The notes under the pieces were generated by a model that searched no databases, was not told the DNA's origin, and saw nothing but the letters and a program-made list of their open reading frames with translations. A stretch of 64,000 nucleotides of DNA from Klebsiella aerogenes (lineage in GTDB: Bacteria; Pseudomonadota; Gammaproteobacteria; Enterobacterales; Enterobacteriaceae). How positions within the stretch are numbered: position 1 is the stretch's first letter; each line of letters starts with the position of its first letter. The stretch covers positions 806,001 to 870,000 of the forward strand of contig CP119076.1 of assembly GCA_029027985.1 (NCBI GenBank), read 5' to 3'. Made by a program: the position numbers and the translations under genes. Below, piece after piece: positions 57,983-64,000 of this stretch.

Positions 57983-60177
57983 ACTGTTTCCCCTTTCAGC
58001 AGCGCGCTTTGTTTCTTGCCTTCAGCGATGACATAGCACCAGACCTGTTTGCGGCCATCGTGCTCCTGGATATAAACCCCCTGTAGTTCCGGCGCGAAGC
58101 CCGGCAGCAGGTTGATCCCTTCTTCAAGCGCGGTGAAGTACTGCAGAACCGCACCGCCCCAGACTTCGCCCGGGACGACGCACAGCACGCCCGGCGGGTA
58201 AGGCAGGGCACCTTCAGCGGCCACGCGGCCTTCAGCGCGCGGCAGCGGCACCAGGTCAACCTGGCCGCGCAGATAGGCGTAGTTGGCGTCTTGCGGGTTC
58301 ATCACGACGCGTGGGAAGTGATCTTTACGGAACATCTCTTTTTGCAGCTGTTTCACGTTGTGACGGGCATACAGATCGTGCATTTCCTGGCACAGCTGGC
58401 GCAGGGTATAACCGGCATAGCGCTCTTTGTGCTGCTGGTAGATAGACGGCAGAACTTCCTGCAACGGCGCATCGGAGTCGAGCAGCTTATCAAAGCGCGC
58501 CAGTAGGGCGACCAACTGTTGCAGCTTGGCCATGTCTTCCGCTGGCGTCAGCAGGAACAGAATAGAGTTGAGGTCACATTTTTCCGGCACTACGCCGTTT
58601 TCACGCAGGAAGTTGGCGAGAATGGTGGCCGGTACGCCGAAGGATTCATATTCGCCGCTGGCGGTGTTGATACCCGGCGTGGTGAGCAGCAGTTTGCACG
58701 GATCGACGAAGTACTGATGTTCGGCATAACCGTCAAAGGCGTGCCAGCGTTCGCCTGGGCCAAATTCGAAGAAGCGCAGGTCAACAGCGATTTGCGCGGT
58801 TTCATACGACTGCCATGGTTTACCATCGACCATTTTCGGTACGAACGGACGGATGTGCTTGCAACTTTCGAGGATCAGCTTACGCGCCTTGATGCCGTTC
58901 ATCACGCAGTCCATCCACATGTTACGGCCGCTTTCGCCTTCGTGCATTTTGGCGTTGATATCCAGCGCGGCAAACAGCGGATAGAACGGGCTGGTGGAGG
59001 CGTGCATCATAAAGGCGTTATTGAGACGCTTGTGCGGGACATAGCGCTGCTGACCTTTGATATGGCTATCTTTTTTATGGATTTGCGAGGTCTGGGAGAA
59101 ACCGGCCTGCTGTTTGTGCACGGATTGGGTCACCAGAATGCCCGGATCGTTTTCATTCAGATCCAGCAGCAGCGGTGAGCAATCGGCCATCATCGGAATG
59201 AACTGCTCATAGCCGACCCACGCGGAGTCAAACAGGATGTAATCACACAGATGACCAATTTTATCGACCACCTGACGGGCGTTGTAAATCGTCCCGTCAT
59301 AGGTGCCTAACTGAATGACCGCCAGGCGGAACGGGCGGGCGTCCTGTTGGCGATTCGGCGCCACTTCTGCCACCAGTTCGCGCAGATAGCGTTCTTCGAA
59401 GCAGTGGGCGTCGATACCGCCGATAAAGCCGTACGGGTTACGCGCGGTTTCCAGATATACCGGTGTGGCCCCGGCTTGCAGCAGCGCGCCGTGGTGGTTG
59501 GATTTGTGGTTGTTACGGTCGAACAGCACCAGATCGCCTGGGGTCAGCAGCGCGTTGAGCACCACTTTGTTGGAAGAGGAGGTGCCGTTGAGAACGAAGT
59601 AGGTTTTATCAGCATTAAACACTTTCGCTGCGTGCTGCTGGGCGATACATGGCGCCCCTTCGTGGATCAGTAGATCGCCCATGGCGACGTCGGCGTTGCA
59701 CAGATCTGAGCGGAACAGGGTTTCGCCAAAATACTCGACGAACTGATTACCGGCTGGGTGACGGCGGAAGAACTCGCCGCCCTGGTGCCCCGGACAGTCA
59801 AAGGCGCTATTGCCCTGTTTGACGTAATCGACCAGCGCGCTAAAGAACGGCGGACGCAACTCGGTTTCATATTTATGCGCGGCGGATTCCAGCTGGCGGC
59901 CATAGAAGTCGTTGCGGGTTTCGTCGTGCTCAAAGACCCCCTGTACCGAAGACAGGTATTCGGCCGGGACAACCTCTTCTTTATTAATGGCGATAAATAC
60001 CGGAATGTTATACCCGGTAGCTTTTAATTCATCGAGTTTACCACACTCGATATCCTCCAGGGTTAATACCACCGCGGCTACATCAATAAAGTTGGTTTCT
60101 GTTGTGTTGACAATATTTCGTTGGGTAGAAAAACAGTTTGGACATGTACGGCTAACGGCAATTTTTAAATCAGTCAT
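57979..60177 (-). CDS. speF: Inducible ornithine decarboxylase SpeF
   Basis: This 732-residue PLP enzyme is the same length as E. coli SpeF. The PLP lysine is in TQSVHKQQAGFS (about residue 355). The N-terminal wing domain, PLP domain and C-terminal domain are all complete. It decarboxylates ornithine to putrescine, consuming a proton, for acid tolerance. The ATG at 60177 gives MTDLKIAVSR; an in-frame 43-codon extension upstream is rejected because that stretch is the leader with hairpins. The leader peptide speFL lies upstream. Confidence 0.96.
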   Translation of the reverse strand: MTDLKIAVSRTCPNCFSTQRNIVNTTETNFIDVAAVVLTLEDIECGKLDELKATGYNIPVFIAINKEEVVPAEYLSSVQGVFEHDETRNDFYGRQLESAAHKYETELRPPFFSALVDYVKQGNSAFDCPGHQGGEFFRRHPAGNQFVEYFGETLFRSDLCNADVAMGDLLIHEGAPCIAQQHAAKVFNADKTYFVLNGTSSSNKVVLNALLTPGDLVLFDRNNHKSNHHGALLQAGATPVYLETARNPYGFIGGIDAHCFEERYLRELVAEVAPNRQQDARPFRLAVIQLGTYDGTIYNARQVVDKIGHLCDYILFDSAWVGYEQFIPMMADCSPLLLDLNENDPGILVTQSVHKQQAGFSQTSQIHKKDSHIKGQQRYVPHKRLNNAFMMHASTSPFYPLFAALDINAKMHEGESGRNMWMDCVMNGIKARKLILESCKHIRPFVPKMVDGKPWQSYETAQIAVDLRFFEFGPGERWHAFDGYAEHQYFVDPCKLLLTTPGINTASGEYESFGVPATILANFLRENGVVPEKCDLNSILFLLTPAEDMAKLQQLVALLARFDKLLDSDAPLQEVLPSIYQQHKERYAGYTLRQLCQEMHDLYARHNVKQLQKEMFRKDHFPRVVMNPQDANYAYLRGQVDLVPLPRAEGRVAAEGALPYPPGVLCVVPGEVWGGAVLQYFTALEEGINLLPGFAPELQGVYIQEHDGRKQVWCYVIAEGKKQSALLKGETV

Positions 60178-60440
60178 TGTTATCTCTTTATTTTCAGATA
60201 ATAGCAGGCCCTCAATTTCTCGACTGAGAAATTGATTATTCCGGACAAAAGGTAATAGTCTGCCGCTGATATAATAAATATCAGTAGAATACCTTTTGAG
60301 ATGCAATAAATCCTACCAGTCCGGTGGCTGGTAAATCGCAGGATTTATTAGGGCGAGCGCGGTTAGCTACAGGCGAGTGCCTGTATTAACAACTAAAGAT
60401 GCAGGAAGACCTGTATGCTGAAGCGCCCGTAGTCGGAAGA
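60178..60440 (-). promoter_or_regulatory. speFL-speF intercistronic attenuator region
   Basis: This 263-nt region between speFL and speF contains a large stem-loop (AATAAATCCT / AGGATTTATT, 60305-60349, with inner stem TACCAG / CTGGTA), a smaller hairpin ACAGGC-GAGT-GCCTGT (60369-60384) and CAGG/CCTG pairing near 60404-60415. In E. coli the corresponding region holds a Rho-dependent attenuator that opens when ornithine stalls a ribosome on speFL. Confidence 0.75.
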
Positions 60441-60545
60441 CTAGCGGGCATTAAAGAAATGAAAATCGAAGCTGTTACGGTGGGCAAACATCATAATATG
60501 TGTTGTCCGCCTTATATGTGGCATCATCCTATTATTGTTTTCCAT
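60441..60545 (-). CDS. speFL: Ornithine-sensing leader peptide SpeFL
   Basis: This 34-codon frame begins MENNNRMMPHIRRTTHIMM and ends NSFDFHFFNAR. It matches E. coli SpeFL in length and in the C-terminal arrest segment HRNSFDFHFFNAR, where ornithine captured in the ribosome tunnel stalls termination and relieves attenuation of speF. It has an AAAGGTG ribosome-binding site on the minus strand. It is too short for ordinary gene calling. Confidence 0.93.
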   Translation of the reverse strand: MENNNRMMPHIRRTTHIMMFAHRNSFDFHFFNAR

Positions 60546-61092
60546 GATTACACCTTTCAAATGATTGACTGAAGGTATGGCATATTTTATATCTGACCTG
60601 GACTTAATCTGTGACGTAGATCACTAATAAGATCTCATTATGATATCAATCGCTAATATTTTGATCTTATCCAGCATGATGTATCGATTTGTTGGTGTTA
60701 TGTAAATATATTGTTTTGCATTGGGGCTAAAAAGAATAATAGAGAGTTAATAATTGCATTATTTCAGCAATATGACGGTATTGTGCCGTATGCTTTAGTC
60801 TTTCTGTGGTTGTTGTTTTTAACTTTTTGTTTATTAAGGATAAAGTAAATGATGTGGTGAGAAATATTACTGTCAATCATTATCCCTCTTCAGCCAACAT
60901 AAAATCTGCAAAAGTAGAGCTTAGTCGAGTTTTCGTCTAAAAGATACGGGGTAGGGGCTAGACAAAACCGTCATCTGGTTATCAAATGGTTAAATAATAT
61001 TAACTCCTGTGTGAACAATACGCGGGTAGAAAAAATGGTCAACACGCCTTTTGTCATTGATAAGCGCTGTGATCGCCTTATTGGGAGAAGTT
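60546..61092. promoter_or_regulatory. Divergent control region between speFL and the POT transporter
   Basis: This 547-bp gene-less AT-rich stretch holds a CRP-like site at 60610-60625 and a possible minus-strand -10 (TATAAA, 60586-60591) for speFL-speF. I see no RNA gene or intact frame with a ribosome-binding site in the remainder (60650-61092), which must carry the promoter of the transporter gene. Confidence 0.5.
60610..60625. promoter_or_regulatory. CRP-like site upstream of speFL
   Basis: TGTGA-CGTAGA-TCACT has one mismatch to the CRP core. It is about 65 bp upstream of the speFL start codon on the minus strand. Confidence 0.5.
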
Positions 61093-62646
61093 ATGCATTC
61101 CTCTGTTAACAAAAATGAAAGTCGGACTTTCTTTGGTCACCCTTATCCTCTGGGTTCGCTGTTCTTCACTGAAATGTGGGAGCGGTTCTCGTTTTATGGC
61201 ATTCGTCCCTTACTGATCCTGTTTATGGCGGCCACTGTTTATGACGGCGGCATGGGGCTGGCGCGTGAAAACGCATCGGCTATCGTCGGTATCTTCGCGG
61301 GGGCGATGTATCTGGCGGCCTTGCCGGGCGGTTGGCTGGCGGATAACTGGCTGGGCCAGCAGAAAGCGGTTTGGTATGGCTCGATTCTGATTGCGCTGGG
61401 CCACTTGTCGATCGCCCTGTCGGCGTGGATGGGCAACAATCTGTTCTTTATCGGTCTGATGTTTATCGTGCTTGGTTCCGGCCTGTTTAAAACCTGTATC
61501 TCGGTGATGGTCGGTACGCTGTATAAGAAAGGCGATAGCCGTCGGGACGGCGGTTTCTCGCTGTTCTATATGGGTATCAATATGGGGTCGTTTATCGCGC
61601 CGCTGATTTCCGGCTGGCTGATTAAATCCCATGGCTGGCACTGGGGCTTTGGCATTGGCGGTATCGGGATGCTGGTAGCACTGGTGATTTTCCGTCTGTT
61701 TGCGGTACCGGCGATGAAGCGTTACGACAGCGAAGTCGGCCTTGATTCTACCTGGAATAGCCCGGTGGCGAAGAAAAACGGCGTTGGTGCCTGGCTGCTG
61801 GCGCTGGCGGTTGGTGTGGCGGTGGTGATTACTCTGATTGCCCAGGGCGTGATTGTGATTAACCCGGTTGCCGTCGCCAGTATGCTGGTGTACGTGATTA
61901 CCGCGTCGGTGGTGCTTTACTTCATCTACCTGTTCGTCTTTGCCGGACTGAGCCGTAAAGAACGCGCGCGTCTATTGGTCTGCTTTATTCTGCTGGTTTC
62001 CGCCGCATTCTTCTGGTCGGCATTCGAGCAAAAACCGACGTCCTTTAACCTGTTTGCTAACGACTATACCAATCGTATGATCGGCGATTTTGAAATCCCG
62101 GCGGTGTGGTTCCAGTCGATTAACGCCCTGTTTATTATTCTGCTGGCGCCGGTATTCAGTTGGGCGTGGCCAGCGATGGCGCGTAAAAACGTGCGTCCAA
62201 GCAGTATTACCAAGTTTGTTGTCGGTATTCTGTGCGCCGCGGCGGGCTTCGGCCTGATGATGTTGGCGGCGCAGAACGTGCTGAGCAACGGTGGGGCGGG
62301 CGTGTCGCCGCTGTGGCTGGTGGGCAGTATTCTGATGCTGACGCTGGGCGAGTTGTGTCTGAGCCCGATTGGCCTGGCAACCATGACCCTGCTGGCGCCG
62401 GAAAGAATGCGTGGCCAGATGATGGGGCTGTGGTTCTGCGCCAGCGCGCTGGGTAACCTGGCGGCAGGCCTGATTGGCGGCCACGTGAAGGCTGACCAAC
62501 TGGATATGCTGCCGGATCTGTTTGCCCGTTGCTCAACGGCGTTGCTGATCTGTGCCGCAGTGTTGTGTGTGCTGATCGTGCCGGTGCGCCGCATGCTGGA
62601 AAACAGCAAGTCCGCCGAGCAGAAACCGGCGACCAATGCCTTATAG
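61093..62646 (+). CDS. POT-family peptide:H+ symporter
   Basis: This 517-residue transporter of the proton-dependent oligopeptide family has about 14 helices. The signature ExxER motif is present in FTEMWERFSFYG (about residue 29), followed by the GGWLADNWLG loop and the conserved C-terminal FWSAFEQ and GELCLSPIGL segments. It is not close to E. coli DtpC or DtpD by sequence. A GGAGAAG ribosome-binding site precedes ATG at 61093; an upstream in-frame TTG is rejected. It is divergent from speFL-speF, as if peptides were to supply amino acids for decarboxylation. Confidence 0.87.
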   Translation: MHSSVNKNESRTFFGHPYPLGSLFFTEMWERFSFYGIRPLLILFMAATVYDGGMGLARENASAIVGIFAGAMYLAALPGGWLADNWLGQQKAVWYGSILIALGHLSIALSAWMGNNLFFIGLMFIVLGSGLFKTCISVMVGTLYKKGDSRRDGGFSLFYMGINMGSFIAPLISGWLIKSHGWHWGFGIGGIGMLVALVIFRLFAVPAMKRYDSEVGLDSTWNSPVAKKNGVGAWLLALAVGVAVVITLIAQGVIVINPVAVASMLVYVITASVVLYFIYLFVFAGLSRKERARLLVCFILLVSAAFFWSAFEQKPTSFNLFANDYTNRMIGDFEIPAVWFQSINALFIILLAPVFSWAWPAMARKNVRPSSITKFVVGILCAAAGFGLMMLAAQNVLSNGGAGVSPLWLVGSILMLTLGELCLSPIGLATMTLLAPERMRGQMMGLWFCASALGNLAAGLIGGHVKADQLDMLPDLFARCSTALLICAAVLCVLIVPVRRMLENSKSAEQKPATNAL

Positions 62647-62661
62647 CGAAAGTGGTAAATG

Positions 62662-62691
62662 AAAAGCCGGCGCAGCGCGCCGGCTTTTTTT
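62662..62691 (+). terminator. Terminator after the POT transporter
   Basis: A perfect stem, AAGCCGGCGC / GCGCCGGCTT, with a three-base loop lies 15 nt after the stop and is followed by a T-run. Confidence 0.92.
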
Positions 62692-62732
62692 ATTGGCAAG
62701 TCCCCAGGTAAGCCGAGGATGGAAACGGTAAT

Positions 62733-62856
62733 CCTGGTAGCCCGGATAAGGCGTAAGCCGCCATCCGGGGATTTCCCTGCTCGCGCCGCGGTAATCAACG
62801 TGACGCTGGGCCTGGTAGCCCGGATAAGGCGAAGCCGTCATCCGGGGAGTTCCCTG
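62733..62856. repeat. Two REP units in direct orientation
   Basis: A unit of about 42 bp (CCTGGTAGCCCGGATAAGGC...CATCCGGGGA) occurs at 62733-62775 and 62811-62852 with three visible differences. It lies between two convergent genes. Confidence 0.82.
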
Positions 62857-62877
62857 TCCGCGCTGCGCTCAGCAGGG

Positions 62878-63999
62878 TTACGGTTCCACGCCGCGGTAAT
62901 CGCCGCCGAGGGCCTTAATCAACGTGACATCGGTGCTGAGGCGCTGCGCCTGGATATCCAACAATAACAACTGCTGGGCGATCGCCGGGCGCCGGGCCTC
63001 CTCGGCCGTATAGCGGCTTATCAGGCCGCGCTGGTGATGGGCGCTGGCGCTGCGGGTGGTGGCCATCGCCGCTGTGACTTTCAGTTCCTGCAGCGTCGCC
63101 TGCTGATTAAGGTCGTTTAGCTGACTGGAGCTTATCGCCACATCGCGTACTGCATCGAGCACCGCCTGGTTGTACTGCTTAATCAGGATATTGCTCGCCG
63201 TGCGCACTGACTTCAAATTGGCATTCAAGCGGCCACCGTCGAATATCGGCAGATACAGCCCCGGCAGCAGGTTGATTTGCTGGAATGACGACTTAAACAG
63301 ATCGCCGACGCTCAACGCGTTATAGCCCCAGAATGCTTTGATATCAAAATGCGGGTAGAAGGCCGCTTTCGCCGCATCGACCTGGCTCATCGAGGCGGTG
63401 ACATAGCCGCGCAGAGCCTGCAGATCCGGGCGGCGCGCCAGCAGCTCAAAGGAGAGCGAATCCGGCAGCGTTTCTTGCAGCGCTGGTAAAGCTACCGGAT
63501 GGATCGCCGGCATACTCTGCGCATCGGCGCCGATCAGCGCCCTCAGCGTTTCGCGATACTGGATCAGTGTACCGCGGGCGGTAATCACCTGCTGCTGAGC
63601 GCCCAACCGTTCTGCCTGAGCATTGGCGATATCGACGCTATCCTCTACGCCGCGCTGGGCGCGGCGCTCATGGGCCTGTACCGATAGCTGAGCAATCTCT
63701 TCCAACTGCTGCAGCAGGACGATTTTCTGGAAAGTCGCCTGCATGGCGAAATAGAGCTGCGCCACGCTGCTGGCGAGGTCCAGCTCGATACCGGCGGTTT
63801 CCGCCTGGCGGGCGTTCTTCTCGCCGATCGCCGCGGCGACGCGCGCACGATCGGCGCCCCACAAATCAATATTCAGCGTCGCGCCGACACCTACGGTATT
63901 GAGGGTATACCAAGGACCGTTTTTATCGACCGGCAGGGAATAGGAGTAAGGCCAGCTAAAGGACTTATCGGTAACGCGCAGGCGGTTCTGCGCCGCCAC
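62878..63999 (-). CDS. Outer-membrane efflux lipoprotein (MdtP/NodT type), 3' part
   Basis: The last 373 residues or so of an RND/MFS-partner outer-membrane factor are present; the N-terminus with any lipobox lies outside the window. The OEP domain is recognisable by the repeated helical parts (LFKSSFQQINLLPGLYLPIFDGGRLNANL, and AARRPDL-like LLARRPDLQAL). It resembles E. coli MdtP. The partner pump and adaptor genes would lie beyond the right edge. Confidence 0.85.
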   Translation of the reverse strand: MAAQNRLRVTDKSFSWPYSYSLPVDKNGPWYTLNTVGVGATLNIDLWGADRARVAAAIGEKNARQAETAGIELDLASSVAQLYFAMQATFQKIVLLQQLEEIAQLSVQAHERRAQRGVEDSVDIANAQAERLGAQQQVITARGTLIQYRETLRALIGADAQSMPAIHPVALPALQETLPDSLSFELLARRPDLQALRGYVTASMSQVDAAKAAFYPHFDIKAFWGYNALSVGDLFKSSFQQINLLPGLYLPIFDGGRLNANLKSVRTASNILIKQYNQAVLDAVRDVAISSSQLNDLNQQATLQELKVTAAMATTRSASAHHQRGLISRYTAEEARRPAIAQQLLLLDIQAQRLSTDVTLIKALGGDYRGVEP

Positions 64000-64000
64000 G

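Overview
The window is chromosomal DNA from an enterobacterium of the Klebsiella/Raoultella/Enterobacter group. This rests on near-identity of most proteins to E. coli K-12 homologues, the mscS-argO-yggE-argP-rpiA-serA-fau-ssrS-zapA-ygfB-pepP-ubiH-ubiI-gcvTHP-ygfF gene order, a scsABCD copper-tolerance operon and many REP/BIME elements. The species cannot be fixed from this sequence alone.

Layout. 1-2.3 kb: end of an oxamate/allantoin-type cluster (ylbE, ylbF, allS). 2.4-20 kb: conserved backbone with a mechanosensitive channel, arginine export and its regulator ArgP, ribose-5-phosphate isomerase, serine biosynthesis, an Ibs/Sib type I toxin-antitoxin locus (not in the usual long-ORF set), 6S RNA, cell-division factor ZapA, ubiquinone hydroxylases and the glycine cleavage operon. 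20-24 kb: scsABCD on the minus strand. 24-38 kb: bglA with an RpiR-type regulator, yqfB, yqfA, ygfZ, sdhE-cptA, fldB, xerD-dsbC-recJ-prfB (programmed +1 frameshift)-lysS, idi, the LysM/LytM lipoprotein ygeR/actS, and tRNA-Gly(CCC).

38.1-56.6 kb: an accessory island directly downstream of the tRNA-Gly gene, bounded by a 91/92-bp direct repeat (38121-38211 and 56525-56616). It has no recognisable integrase. Its left 15 kb is an intact catabolic cluster with all three nickel-pincer nucleotide (NPN) cofactor genes (larC, larE, larB), a LarA-family nickel racemase/epimerase, a glycerate kinase, four Gfo/Idh/MocA dehydrogenases, a GPH-type sugar symporter, a LacI regulator, a HupE-type nickel permease and a mannitol-dehydrogenase-family oxidoreductase. 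Perfect or near-perfect CRP sites lie in both promoter regions. The whole set reads as a self-contained nickel-dependent sugar or hydroxyacid pathway, with its own metal supply and cofactor synthesis. I do not recognise it as a characterised system. The right 3 kb of the island is a scar of truncated genes, an ISNCY-type transposase remnant and pseudogenes.

56.6-64 kb: the acid-inducible ornithine decarboxylase operon speFL-speF-potE on the minus strand, including the 34-codon leader speFL, then a POT-family peptide transporter and the 3' part of an outer-membrane efflux lipoprotein that runs off the window edge.
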